Assembly: GCA_021828155.1 (NCBI GenBank)
Contig: JAKAST010000001.1
Location: 60,239-124,238, forward strand
Origin: Microcaldota archaeon
Lineage (GTDB): Archaea; Micrarchaeota; Micrarchaeia; Micrarchaeales; Micrarchaeaceae
Reading direction: 5' to 3'
DNA length: 64,000 nt
Shown here: piece by piece, positions 23,628 to 32,804 of the stretch
How the letters are laid out: every line of letters starts with the position of its first letter
Position numbering within the stretch: the stretch's first letter is position 1
Position numbers and translations under genes: made by a program
Notes under the pieces: model-generated
Told to the model about the DNA's origin: nothing
Seen by the model: the letters and a program-made list of their open reading frames with translations, nothing else
The model's database searches: none

Positions 23628-25358
23628 ATGAAGAACAAGGAGCTGGCAGAGATATTCGAAGAGATAGCGGACATGCTGAGCATAGACGAGACCAAGACCT
23701 CGAGGTTCGAGGTCAGGGCCTATCAGGCGGCCGCGCTCAACATATCAGGCCTGCAGGAGGACATAGAGGACATATACAGGCGCGGCGGCACCAAGGCGCT
23801 CATGGAGGTGCCCGGTGTTGGCAAAGGCATAGCCGGCCACATCGAGGAATACCTGAAGACCGGCCGCATAAAGAAATACGACGCGCTGAAGAAGAAATAC
23901 CCTGTAGACTTCAGCGCCCTCACCAAGCTCGAGGGCATGGGCGCCAAGAAAGCCATTGCCCTATACAGGGCGCTCGGGGTCAGGAACGTTGCGGATCTCG
24001 AGAAGGCTGTAGAGGCCCACAAGGTGCGGACGCTTGAGGGCTTCGGCGAGAAGAGCGAGGAATCCATAGCGAAGAGCATCAGGCTCGCCGAAGGCACAGG
24101 AGGACGCATGCTACTTGGCGATGCGCTGCCAGAGGCAGAATCGATAGTGAGGACGCTCCTCGGCAGCGGACTTGTCGGGGATGCGCTTGTGGCGGGCTCC
24201 GCACGGCGCATGCGGGAAACCGTCGGCGACCTGGACATTCTGGCGCTGGCGGAGAACGGCAAGGCTGTGATGGACTTCTTCGGGAAGCTGCCAATGGTGG
24301 AGCGCACCATACTGAAAGGCCCTACCAAGACCACAGTGCAGCTCAAAATAGGCCTGACGTGCGACCTCCGCGTGATAAAGCCGGAGAGCTTCGGCGCTGC
24401 AGTGCAGTACTTCACAGGCAGCAAGGCGCACAACATAGCGACGCGCAAGATAGCCATAGCGAGGGGCTACAAGCTGAACGAGTACGGCCTGTTCCACAGG
24501 AACGGCAAGATAATCGCCAGCAAGGACGAACACGAGATATACGCCAAGCTCGGAATGGAGTGGGTGCCGCCGGAGATGCGCGAGGACCGCGGCGAGATAA
24601 GGCTCGCGCAGGAGCACAAGATACCGACGCTGGTTGAGCTCAAGGACCTCCAGGGCGACCTGCATACTCACACCAAGGAAACCGACGGAATGAACACGCT
24701 GGAGGAGATGGCCGGTGCAGCGCTCAAGGCCGGCCTTAAGTACATAGCCACAACAAACCACACGAAGAGTCTCCGCGTGGCGAGAGGCATGGACGAGAAA
24801 GGGTTCGCGAAATTCTTCGTGCAGGCCGATGCCTTGAACAAGAAATACGACGGCAGGTTCACGATCCTCAAGGGTGCGGAGGTCGACATACTGAAGGACG
24901 GCAGCCTCGACCTCGACGCAAACACCCTCAAGGGCATGGACTGCGTAGTCGGGGGCGTGCACTCGGCATTCAACATGTCAGAAGCGGAGATGACCAAGCG
25001 TATAATAACCGCAATGGACTCCGGGCTCATGCACGTGCTGGCCCACCCCACCGGCAGGGTGATAGGCGTGCGCGACGCATACCCCGTCAACGTCGGCGAC
25101 CTCGCCGACGCAGCAGAACGGAACAGAGTACTGCTTGAGATAAATGCGTATCCCAGCAGGCTCGACCTCAACGACACTAACATCATGGAGGCCGCGAAGA
25201 GGAATGTGATGTTCTCGATCGATTCCGATGCGCACAACACGACGCACTACGCAATGCTGAGGTACGGCGTGGGTACAGCGAGGAGGGGCTGGCTCGAGAA
25301 GGGGCGCGTGGCTAACACGCTGCCACTTGAAAAGCTTAAAAGGCTTCTGCAGAAATAG
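23628..25358 (+). CDS. polX: Family X DNA polymerase with PHP domain
   Basis: 576-aa gap-filling repair polymerase. Order: N-terminal helix-hairpin-helix domain (VPGVGKGIAGHI, LEGMGAKKAIALY), nucleotidyltransferase core with VGDLDIL (D201, D203) and CDLRVI (D246), and a C-terminal PHP domain (DLHTHTKETDG at 344-354, TNHTKSL, GAEVDIL, HPTGRVIG, SIDSDAH) that can act as 3'-5' exonuclease or phosphatase. All metal ligands appear intact. Full length. Confidence 0.94.
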   Translation: MKNKELAEIFEEIADMLSIDETKTSRFEVRAYQAAALNISGLQEDIEDIYRRGGTKALMEVPGVGKGIAGHIEEYLKTGRIKKYDALKKKYPVDFSALTKLEGMGAKKAIALYRALGVRNVADLEKAVEAHKVRTLEGFGEKSEESIAKSIRLAEGTGGRMLLGDALPEAESIVRTLLGSGLVGDALVAGSARRMRETVGDLDILALAENGKAVMDFFGKLPMVERTILKGPTKTTVQLKIGLTCDLRVIKPESFGAAVQYFTGSKAHNIATRKIAIARGYKLNEYGLFHRNGKIIASKDEHEIYAKLGMEWVPPEMREDRGEIRLAQEHKIPTLVELKDLQGDLHTHTKETDGMNTLEEMAGAALKAGLKYIATTNHTKSLRVARGMDEKGFAKFFVQADALNKKYDGRFTILKGAEVDILKDGSLDLDANTLKGMDCVVGGVHSAFNMSEAEMTKRIITAMDSGLMHVLAHPTGRVIGVRDAYPVNVGDLADAAERNRVLLEINAYPSRLDLNDTNIMEAAKRNVMFSIDSDAHNTTHYAMLRYGVGTARRGWLEKGRVANTLPLEKLKRLLQK

Positions 25359-25362
25359 TACG

Positions 25363-26241
25363 ATGGTGCATGCAGTGAAAGCGCAATCAGCAATGGAGTA
25401 TCTGATGACCTATGGATGGGCCATACTAATCATAGCAATAGCGCTCGCAGCGCTTTACTCCCTTGGTATTTTCAACTCCAATACCTTCACACCCAAGGCG
25501 CAGCCGGGCTCGTGCAGCGTCTACAGGCCGTACGGCGCTGGCTCGACGCAGTTCATCAGCACCGAGGGTACGTGCAACGGCGAAGAACCGAAGTTCGTTG
25601 CTCAGTTCAACGGCGCGAGCAGCTACATCTCCACAGGTACTTCAAGTACATTCAATTTCGGCGCTGGATCAACGGTGTCAATAACGGCGTGGATTTACCC
25701 ACAAAGTAACAGCGCGCAATCCAGAGAAATAGTAGCCCAGTCCAGCAGTACGGGATACGCATTTGACCAGTATGGTTCGCAATTATTGTTCGCCGCAAAC
25801 GTGCTGAACCCGGCCGCCACATCAACCTTTTCTACTGGGTTGGCAATGAACACATGGAACTTTGTCGGCGTAACATATAACGACGCTACTGGCGTGGTTA
25901 CATTCTACATCGATGCTTTAAGCAATCAGCAGTCTTTGGCAAAAAATCAGATGGCGGCAACAACAAACACACTTTGCATAGGCAAATACTGCCCAGGGAA
26001 TAGCAACTATGTCGATGGCTTCCTTTCTAACATCCAGATCTACAACACAGCTCTGACGCAATCAGAGATGACTGCCCAATACAATACCGGCATAGGTGGT
26101 GCGCCGATAAAGCTGCAGAACCTCATTGGATGGTGGCCGCTCAACGGCAACGCCAACGACTACAGCGGCGATGGTAATGACGGCACCACAACCAACGTCA
26201 TATACACCTCGTCATGGGAGTCTAGCTACACGCAGCCCTGA
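25363..26241 (+). CDS. Pilin-like surface protein with LamG domain
   Basis: 292 aa. The first 31 residues form an archaeal class III-type pilin signal: a short basic head, QSAMEYLMTYGWAILIIAIA and a hydrophobic helix, presumably cut before the helix and assembled into or anchored at the envelope. The rest is a concanavalin-like LamG domain (FNGASSYISTG, VSITAWIYPQ, WNFVGVTYND, GFLSNIQIYNTALTQSEM, LIGWWPLNGNANDYSGDGN) of the kind that binds sugars or proteins. The ATG at 25363 gives a proper signal; upstream codons overlap polX. This is likely an adhesin or minor pilin. AT content is higher than in polX. Confidence 0.8.
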   Translation: MVHAVKAQSAMEYLMTYGWAILIIAIALAALYSLGIFNSNTFTPKAQPGSCSVYRPYGAGSTQFISTEGTCNGEEPKFVAQFNGASSYISTGTSSTFNFGAGSTVSITAWIYPQSNSAQSREIVAQSSSTGYAFDQYGSQLLFAANVLNPAATSTFSTGLAMNTWNFVGVTYNDATGVVTFYIDALSNQQSLAKNQMAATTNTLCIGKYCPGNSNYVDGFLSNIQIYNTALTQSEMTAQYNTGIGGAPIKLQNLIGWWPLNGNANDYSGDGNDGTTTNVIYTSSWESSYTQP

Positions 26242-26247
26242 TATGTA

Positions 26248-29200
26248 TTAGAGGAACCGCGAGAGGTTGAACTGCCGGTCGGGCACCTCCTGAACTGTGC
26301 CTATGCCGCCGAACACTGTCTCTATCTCGTCCTTTAGCAGCGCGATGCGCTGCTTTATGTAGGGCTCGAGGTCGTATCTGTCGGCAAGCTTTATCGCTGT
26401 GTCGAGATACTTCTCTATGCCGCCTTTCGATATCGTCAGCACTAGCTTGCCGCCGCAGCGCGTGCATTTGCCTATTAACGGCACGCGCCTGTACTTGGCG
26501 TTGCAGTTCACGCACCTGAACTCCTGCCTCGAATACGAGTGCAGGTTGCCCATGAGATCGGGGATGAAGTGGCTGAGTATGAGCCTGCGCGCAGTGTCCT
26601 TCCTGTCTACCGAACAGAGCCTGTCGGTGAGCTCGAACTGCATCTCTATCTTGTCCTGCATCGTCTTCAGGGTGGTGTAGGAGCTCTTCTTCGGCGACCC
26701 AGCAATGGAATCCACGCTGCTCTCCTGCGTGAAGCCCAGGTTAGTGAACACGCTCTCGCTCCCGAGCCTTCCGCCCACTAGCTCGACGCTAAGCTCGCCT
26801 GGAGGCGCATACTGCGCCGCCTTCTCGTAGAACTCGAGGCCGTAGCTCTGCACAACTTCCATGGCGTGCACCTCGTCGTCGACTTCCTCGGGCCTTATGT
26901 TCACCGACAGTATGAGCGGCGCGTCCATTGTACCGCCAACAGTAGTCGGCAGGTAGCTCCTCGAGAAGTTCAGCAGCGCATCGAGGAGCAGCATGGTGGT
27001 ATCCTCGTCGCCGTCGCAGTTGCGCCTGCGCGCCGATATCGTATAAGGGTGTGCGAGGCCTACGTTGGCCTCTGTAAACCCTATTATCCTGTTGAGCACG
27101 CCAGCAGATGTGTGGGGTGCCAGCGTTATGACATACTGCCCTATCAGATCCTCTATCTTATCAGCCCTGTAAAATGGCTCAAGCCCATAATACTTCACGA
27201 GGAGCGCATCCACGAACTTCGCCACCCCGAGCATGTACTGTGCGCCTCTCATGTTGAGTATGACGTCCTGGTGCCTCAGCTCAAGCAGCTGGTTCTCGTC
27301 GGTAAGCTCATTGCCCATGTAGTCGTGGGTATAGTCGAGCTCTTTGAGCCTGCCTATGCTCGTGCCAGCCTCTTTCGGATAGAAGTGCGTTATCGGCGCG
27401 TCTGTAGCGTCGAATCTCGCAGTGCCGTCCTTGAATATGTAGACGTTGTTCAGGCTCCTGAGTATGCCCTTCTCTAACGGCTCTGCAATCTTGTTCTTGC
27501 TGACCAATCCCTTTACACCCTTTACCAGCTTTGGCATCCCGGAAATGCCGAGCCTAGCCAGCGCAGCGTCGACATCCTCGACGAGCGCCACGGTCTTCAT
27601 CTCGCTTGCTTCCGCCTCGCCGCTGCACCTTTCGCACGTCCTGCTGGTACCCATGGCGCCGCAGCTCCTGCACCTGTATATTACATCGGCCCTGCTGTGG
27701 TGCCTGTAGCAGTATGGGCCGCTGATGTATTCGCCGCCCTCCTTGCATCTGTAGCGCGCCATCTCTACGGTTATGCCGGGAGAGCCGAACTTCCTGGATT
27801 CCTGCACGTAGGCCTTTGAGAGGCTCCTCTCCTTGCCGCCGTATTCGCCTATCGGGAAAAGTATGTTGGGCGCGGGCTTCATGAGCCTCTCCCTTGCTTT
27901 CTCGGGCCTGCCCATCCTGCCGCCTACTCTGGTAGAGCGCCTCATTATCCTGAAGGGCGCGACCGCGTTGAGCATCTCAAGCACCCCAGCCCCGTCATTG
28001 TAGTTGTCGAGGGCCTTAGCATCGATGTTAAGCCTGCCGTCCTTGACAAAGCCAAGGCTGCAGAGCAGGCTCTGCGCATCGCTCCCGTGCACCTCTATGC
28101 TAGAGCCGTTGTCTGTGTGCGGTATGCACATGCTCTCGAATGCATCGCGTGCATTTGGCACGTCGTCGCCCTCAATGGTTATGCGCTCCACTCCGAACAC
28201 GCTCTCTGAATTGGCCTCTATCTTGGCATCGAGCAGGCTCTCGGCCAGGTCCCTGAGCCTTGCTGCGCCAACGTCATAGTAGTCGTAGATGTAGAGAGGG
28301 TGCATCGGCACTCTGTAATCATTCGAGAACGCATAAGCCTCCTCGAAGCTCTTTACCGCAGGCATGCCGCCGTTGTACCCAGCTGCGCGCAGCTGCTCGT
28401 ACCAGTATTCTTCAACGTAGCTCGATGGCAGCATGGGCGTGTTCGTCTTCTTGAAATCACCATACGTTACCAACATGTCGCCGACCGCGAGTATCTTCTT
28501 GATGCGCCCCTTCAGGCTCCTGGCCTGCTCCGCGCTGTTCACCCTGAAGGCCTCGCCGGTATCGAGCTTTACGAACGGCCCCTCTATGCTGTCCACAGGC
28601 ATGGCGATGCAGCCCTTGCCGGGCTTCTCTACCTTGAGCTGGGTTCCAACGGCTATGAAATCGTCAAGTATGCACATAGTTGCAGGGCTGAAGCCCTTTG
28701 CAGCTATGCCCGTGAGCCTGCTCCTGCCGTAGCGCAGCCTGAATGCGCCAGCGTGCTCCGGGTACGCGAACACTGGCCTGCCGGCGACGAGCTCCTGCAG
28801 GAACACTGCATCTCTGGATTCATCAGCCATCTCTTGCGGCTGCGTGCTCACGTGCTTCTCCACCTTTATCACATTGTTGAGCCAGCTCCAGTCGAGGCCG
28901 GCGTTCTTGGTGTGCTTGAGCACGCTTTTCGCCTTCTGGGCTATGCCCTCGCATGTCACCAGGCACACGCCGCTGCGTATCCTGTTCGAGAGCATAACGG
29001 GCTTGCCGTCAGCATCCAGCCTCTGTATGTTCCTGCGTATGCTGACCTCGAGCTGCTCGCTCGGCAGTCCATCTATGCATACCGGGCAGTTCTCAAGTAT
29101 GGCGCGTATGTCGTCCTCACTTGGCTTGTACTGCAGCCTCGCGACTCTTGCGTCGTAGAGCTGTATCTCCTCTATGTAGCGCTCTATCTCGCTCTGCTGG

Positions 29201-29706
29201 GCCTTGTAGTTGCCTATGCCGAGCAGGCGCCTGCCGTAGTCCGCAAACGCTACCGAGAGCGCAGCGGCCGTGCCTCCTGCTCCCCTTATTGGCCCGGCAT
29301 AGATCACTGCGGCGTAGTCGGAGCCGTCGGCATTCCTGTGCAGCTCAACTCCTTGCACGCCTTCTGTCGGGGCAACGAGCACGCCCTCGGTCATCACGGA
29401 AAGGCCTACCCTTACAGCGAGCAGCAGCCGCTTGTCCTTCGGCATAGCGAAGCGCTCGTTTGTGCATAATTCCTTTACCATCTCGAACGCGAGCTCCTGC
29501 CTTGACTTGCCTCCGGCCTTGCTCCTCACTATATCGGCAAGGCCGTCTATGCGCATTATGCCCTCGACTCTCGCCGCGAGGTCGGGCGCCGGCCTTATCT
29601 CTACCTCCGCTTCCGGGTCGTAGCCCATGGCGCGCGCCCTGCTCGCCACGCCGTACGCCCTCTGGAAGTCCTTTGCGAAAAGCTCGAAGTACTCGTTGGT
29701 GTTCAT
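26248..29706 (-). CDS. polC: DNA polymerase D large subunit (DP2)
   Basis: Catalytic subunit of the archaeal replicative polymerase PolD, 1152 aa without an intein. Seen in order: the N-terminal MNTNEYFELFAKDF, GPIRGAGGTAAALSVAFADY, the zinc module CRSCGAMGTSRTCERC, and the active-site loop RRRNCDGDEDTTMLLLDALL (family NxDGDED). A second zinc module (CVNCNAKYRR ... CTRCGGKL) follows, and the terminal QFNLSRFL is a canonical PCNA-binding box. The ATG at 29704-29706 overlaps the DP1 stop by four bases; a longer upstream reading is unlikely. Together with DP1 it forms the holoenzyme. Confidence 0.96.
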   Translation of the reverse strand: MNTNEYFELFAKDFQRAYGVASRARAMGYDPEAEVEIRPAPDLAARVEGIMRIDGLADIVRSKAGGKSRQELAFEMVKELCTNERFAMPKDKRLLLAVRVGLSVMTEGVLVAPTEGVQGVELHRNADGSDYAAVIYAGPIRGAGGTAAALSVAFADYGRRLLGIGNYKAQQSEIERYIEEIQLYDARVARLQYKPSEDDIRAILENCPVCIDGLPSEQLEVSIRRNIQRLDADGKPVMLSNRIRSGVCLVTCEGIAQKAKSVLKHTKNAGLDWSWLNNVIKVEKHVSTQPQEMADESRDAVFLQELVAGRPVFAYPEHAGAFRLRYGRSRLTGIAAKGFSPATMCILDDFIAVGTQLKVEKPGKGCIAMPVDSIEGPFVKLDTGEAFRVNSAEQARSLKGRIKKILAVGDMLVTYGDFKKTNTPMLPSSYVEEYWYEQLRAAGYNGGMPAVKSFEEAYAFSNDYRVPMHPLYIYDYYDVGAARLRDLAESLLDAKIEANSESVFGVERITIEGDDVPNARDAFESMCIPHTDNGSSIEVHGSDAQSLLCSLGFVKDGRLNIDAKALDNYNDGAGVLEMLNAVAPFRIMRRSTRVGGRMGRPEKARERLMKPAPNILFPIGEYGGKERSLSKAYVQESRKFGSPGITVEMARYRCKEGGEYISGPYCYRHHSRADVIYRCRSCGAMGTSRTCERCSGEAEASEMKTVALVEDVDAALARLGISGMPKLVKGVKGLVSKNKIAEPLEKGILRSLNNVYIFKDGTARFDATDAPITHFYPKEAGTSIGRLKELDYTHDYMGNELTDENQLLELRHQDVILNMRGAQYMLGVAKFVDALLVKYYGLEPFYRADKIEDLIGQYVITLAPHTSAGVLNRIIGFTEANVGLAHPYTISARRRNCDGDEDTTMLLLDALLNFSRSYLPTTVGGTMDAPLILSVNIRPEEVDDEVHAMEVVQSYGLEFYEKAAQYAPPGELSVELVGGRLGSESVFTNLGFTQESSVDSIAGSPKKSSYTTLKTMQDKIEMQFELTDRLCSVDRKDTARRLILSHFIPDLMGNLHSYSRQEFRCVNCNAKYRRVPLIGKCTRCGGKLVLTISKGGIEKYLDTAIKLADRYDLEPYIKQRIALLKDEIETVFGGIGTVQEVPDRQFNLSRFL

Positions 29707-31226
29707 GTGACGGCCTGGCTGAAGTCTATGCTCTCGAACGACATGCTCCTGGTGTCGTAAACAGGCAGTATGCACGGCGTAGGCATGTGGCCCTGCTTTA
29801 TCTGGAAATCCGTGCGTGCCTGCCAGGTGCCGCTGTTCACTATACCCACGCCGTGGTAGTTGGCAGTGCCGTTCTTGTGTATGTGGCCCATGTGAAGTAT
29901 GTCGGGCACGGTGTCTATGACTAGATTGTCGTTCTTCGAAGGCACCACTATGTTGCCCGCATATATTGGCGAGAGGTGGCGCCTCCTTAGTATCTCTATC
30001 ATGGCCCGCTCTGGCCTTGCGTAGCTCATGTTCGGCACGGCGCTTATTATCGAGTCCAGCGAGGTGCCGTGGTATGCAAGCACGTCGAGATCGTGCAGCT
30101 TGAGCATGCTAGGATTTGACACCATGTGCACGTTGTCCTTCTTGAAGTCGCCTATGAGCTCCTGCGTCAGCGGCGGCTGCGGCTCAGCGCGCTGCACCGC
30201 GTCGTGGTTGCCCGTGAGCACGAATACGTGTATGTAATCTGGTATTGCGTCCATGTACTCGAAGAACATCCTGTACTGCGTGTACATGTCGAGCACCGCG
30301 AGGTCGCGGTCCTGGTTAGGGTAGACGCCTATGCCGTCGGCGATGTCGCCTCCCACGACTATGTACTTGATCCTGCCTGCGAGCTCGCTGCGCTTGCCCG
30401 AACCGTCTCCGTTGAGCCAGCTTATCATCTTCGAGAAGTTCTTGTCCATGAACAGCTTGCTGCCCACGTGCACGTCGGATATGAACGCTATTGCTACATC
30501 GTCCTCTATGCGCTTCTGCACCCTTATCGGCACATCGGGCCATATGAGCTCGTTCGCTATGACGAACGGGCCCGATATCTTGCCCTTGACTGCCAGGGCC
30601 TCGTCGTTTATTATCGAGGCCGATCTTTCGAACAGCTCCTTCGCGGACTGCGAGGTGCCGTTCATGAACATGACCTTGGCGGAGCCCGTCTCATCCTCTA
30701 TCTCGACCAGCACGTTCCCGTTCTTCGTGGTGAATTTCCTCGACACAAGACCCATGATGTAGACTTCGCGGCCGCTCGCGTAGCTCTTGAGCGCCTCGAG
30801 GCTCTGCAGCGCATTCCCCATCTGCGCCGCGTGCTGCGCCATTATCGTGCGCATGCGCCTGAGCCTGTCGTTGAAGTAATCAACAAAATCGCTCACAGCG
30901 CCGTGGGCGTGCTCGGCCTGCCTGTTGTGTATTGAGTAGTTGGCATCTATCTCGGCCGCCATGGGCTTGAACGTAAGCGGCCTCTCTATCTCTATGGGCA
31001 TAGGCACCTTCTCTCCCAGTATGCCCTGCACCGTATCAGCAAGCTGCTCGTTGCTCACCACAACAAGCTCACCCTCCCTGCCGAGCGGGGCGAGCCTCGA
31101 GGCCAGGGCGTCAAGGTCTATGCCCGCGATAGGCGAGGCATCTACGTCTGCGGCCAGCAGCAGCCCGTACTTAGACAGCTTCGCGGCCAGCTCGCCGACA
31201 AGCCGCGCGAGCTCTTGGTCTGCCAT
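29703..31226 (-). CDS. polB: DNA polymerase D small subunit (DP1)
   Basis: 507-aa proofreading 3'-5' exonuclease subunit. It has an OB-fold segment (FTTKNGNVLVEIEDETGSAK) and a calcineurin-like phosphoesterase domain: FISDVHVGSKLFM, VVGGDIADGIGVYPNQ, LTGNHDAVQ, LAYHGTSLDS and LHMGHIHKNG. All metal ligands are visible. The first 100 residues resemble the DP2-interaction and helical region. It sits between UPF0147 and DP2 in one operon. Confidence 0.95.
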   Translation of the reverse strand: MADQELARLVGELAAKLSKYGLLLAADVDASPIAGIDLDALASRLAPLGREGELVVVSNEQLADTVQGILGEKVPMPIEIERPLTFKPMAAEIDANYSIHNRQAEHAHGAVSDFVDYFNDRLRRMRTIMAQHAAQMGNALQSLEALKSYASGREVYIMGLVSRKFTTKNGNVLVEIEDETGSAKVMFMNGTSQSAKELFERSASIINDEALAVKGKISGPFVIANELIWPDVPIRVQKRIEDDVAIAFISDVHVGSKLFMDKNFSKMISWLNGDGSGKRSELAGRIKYIVVGGDIADGIGVYPNQDRDLAVLDMYTQYRMFFEYMDAIPDYIHVFVLTGNHDAVQRAEPQPPLTQELIGDFKKDNVHMVSNPSMLKLHDLDVLAYHGTSLDSIISAVPNMSYARPERAMIEILRRRHLSPIYAGNIVVPSKNDNLVIDTVPDILHMGHIHKNGTANYHGVGIVNSGTWQARTDFQIKQGHMPTPCILPVYDTRSMSFESIDFSQAVT

Positions 31227-31231
31227 GAACG

Positions 31232-31498
31232 TTACTGCTTGATAGATTCAAGCATGCTCAATATGTTCCATACAACTGTGCGCGCCTGCGCCGGAAGGTT
31301 GATGTCGTTGCTCACAGCATCGAGGCTGTATATGGCTGACGATACCCTGACTATCACGTCTCCGCTTTCGTTCAGCTTCACCTTCGCTTCTGTGACTGCG
31401 CTCCTGACGTTCTTCGGCACGCTCGTGTCGCCTATGAGCGAATCCATCTGCACGTTTATCTGGTTTATAGCATCGGCTGCCTGTTTGTCATTCCCCAT
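31232..31498 (-). CDS. UPF0147 family protein
   Basis: 88-aa all-helical archaeal protein of unknown role. The family pattern is clear: INVQMDSLIGDTSVPKNVRS, VRVSSAIYSLDAVSNDINLP and ARTVVWNILSMLESI. It precedes DP1 by five bases, so it probably shares the PolD operon; a role near replication is only a contextual guess. The ATG at 31498 is used. A GTG three codons earlier corresponds to the start of the truncated copy at 32751. Confidence 0.88.
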   Translation of the reverse strand: MGNDKQAADAINQINVQMDSLIGDTSVPKNVRSAVTEAKVKLNESGDVIVRVSSAIYSLDAVSNDINLPAQARTVVWNILSMLESIKQ

Positions 31499-31500
31499 AG

Positions 31501-31560
31501 CACTCACCGTAGAACTAAGTTCCTACTCTATTGCTTTCCCGAAAACCTATTTATGCGTTT
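31501..31560 (-). promoter_or_regulatory. UPF0147/PolD operon promoter and leader (left copy)
   Basis: On the minus strand GCATAAATAGGTT carries the TATA box, followed by a leader whose last 26 bases (31501-31526) are identical to 32745-32770. Expression of UPF0147, DP1 and DP2 probably starts here. Confidence 0.6.
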
Positions 31561-31626
31561 GTTCAATCCCTGGTTTGCATTACCATAAAAAGGCAAAGTA
31601 AATCGGCCGGCCGTTGTGCTATATAA

Positions 31627-32586
31627 TCAGGCTTCATGCACCTGCTTTTCCGAATCTGATTCTGCCAGCCTTGGATTCACTTTCGGTGGTTTCTGGCTGT
31701 CCTCCCAGAGTATGCAGAACGGCACGTTTCTGAGCCTCTGCTCCCTTATGGTGCGCCGTTCGCTTTCTTCGGAGTCAAGGCGTGGAAATACCCAACTATC
31801 ATTCGCGTATTTATCGGCAGCAAGCCTCGCGGCTCTGCTAAGAAGCAATCCGTCCTCATTGGTGTCAGGCACGGCATCTCTCTTGCCTATCAGGGCCAAA
31901 AACGTATTCACGATCTCCAACTTCGTTTCGGCTACGCTGCCAAGCCCTCTTCTTGCTATCCCCATCACGCTGGGAAGGCCGGCTATCCTGCCGAGCTCCT
32001 TCTTGTCTATGTTCCATATGCGCCCTATCTCTTCGGCATCCCACGGCGCAACTACAATTATGCCGTGGTAGAGCGTGGGCCCTTTGTTGAACCCGGACCG
32101 CCACTGCGCATGCCCTGCCAGCGGCTCGCCCATAAATCTTATGCTCGACCTTCCGGGCAGCTCAAGCTCATTGCTGCCTATGCCTGCGACCCGCGCTATC
32201 GCATCGGCTATGATCCTGCCATACCTCTGGTGCACCCCATACTCGGTATCGTCGGAGCCGCCATCCTGCCTCTCAGGTATTGCGATAGAATAGCATAGCA
32301 CGTTAGACGACAGGTAGATCGGCCTGCCTCCGCTTTCCCTTCTAGTTATCTCTATACCGTCTGCATTCTCACGCTTGATTATGCTGGCGTCGTCGAACTT
32401 GCTGTATATGACCGATTTGCGCTTGAAATCGTAGAACCGCACCAGCATGGCCCCTGTTTCGCTGGAGCGCTCCCGCATGGCCTCATCGAGGGCCATGTTC
32501 ATCGCGGCTCCGTACTCGCCGTATCCAAGATAAGAGAGTTCGGTGAAGGAGGTGGCGGCCGCTTTTCTATTCCTCTCCGCATGCAT
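31627..32586 (-). CDS. lplA: Lipoate-protein ligase family protein
   Basis: 319 aa. Members attach lipoate (or a related acid) to a lysine of carrier proteins using ATP. Visible: NMALDEAM near the start, ITRRESGGRPIYL (family RRxSGGG, here with Arg-Pro-Ile after GG), NVLCYSIAIP, and RFMGEPLAGHAQWR. The substrate carrier protein is not in this window. The conserved GGG to GGR change could alter the substrate. The gene lies between the intact UPF0147 gene and its truncated copy, whose duplicated promoter may drive it. Confidence 0.82.
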   Translation of the reverse strand: MHAERNRKAAATSFTELSYLGYGEYGAAMNMALDEAMRERSSETGAMLVRFYDFKRKSVIYSKFDDASIIKRENADGIEITRRESGGRPIYLSSNVLCYSIAIPERQDGGSDDTEYGVHQRYGRIIADAIARVAGIGSNELELPGRSSIRFMGEPLAGHAQWRSGFNKGPTLYHGIIVVAPWDAEEIGRIWNIDKKELGRIAGLPSVMGIARRGLGSVAETKLEIVNTFLALIGKRDAVPDTNEDGLLLSRAARLAADKYANDSWVFPRLDSEESERRTIREQRLRNVPFCILWEDSQKPPKVNPRLAESDSEKQVHEA

Positions 32587-32601
32587 TCAACGCACCCTGA
32601 A

Positions 32602-32751
32602 TTACGACACCCTGACTATCGCGCCACTGCTTTCGTTAAGCCTGGCTTTCTTGAAGTTGACAGCGTTCATGTTGCCTACGAGTGGATTTATCAGCGCATT
32701 TACCTGATATATGACATTGGCCGTCTGCTTGTCACTCCCAATGACACTCAC
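32602..32751 (-). pseudogene. Truncated UPF0147 paralogue with duplicated promoter
   Basis: A GTG-started frame of 49 codons ending in TAA aligns with the first 60 or so codons of the UPF0147 gene: DKQ-A---I-Q-N at the start and KARLNESSGAIVRVS at the end (KVKLNESGDVIVRVS in the intact copy). The middle has lost about six codons and the last third is missing. The homology spans 32606-32804 against 31341-31560. It may be a remnant or a short expressed leader peptide for lplA, which starts 16 bases downstream. Confidence 0.75.
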
Positions 32752-32804
32752 CGTAGAACTAAGTTCCTACGCTATTGCTTCCCTGAGAACCTATTTATGC
32801 ATTT
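32745..32804 (-). repeat. Duplicated UPF0147 promoter and leader (right copy)
   Basis: 32745-32770 is identical to 31501-31526 over 26 bases. The remainder, including the minus-strand GCATAAATAGGTT TATA box, differs at only a few positions. The copy lies upstream of the truncated paralogue and lplA and should still be an active promoter. Confidence 0.75.

Noticed and set aside
28300..29469. 389-codon frame antisense to PolD large subunit
   Set aside because: It lies wholly inside the conserved polC gene on the other strand; its protein is His/Arg/Leu-rich without any domain, typical of a shadow frame in GC-rich coding DNA.
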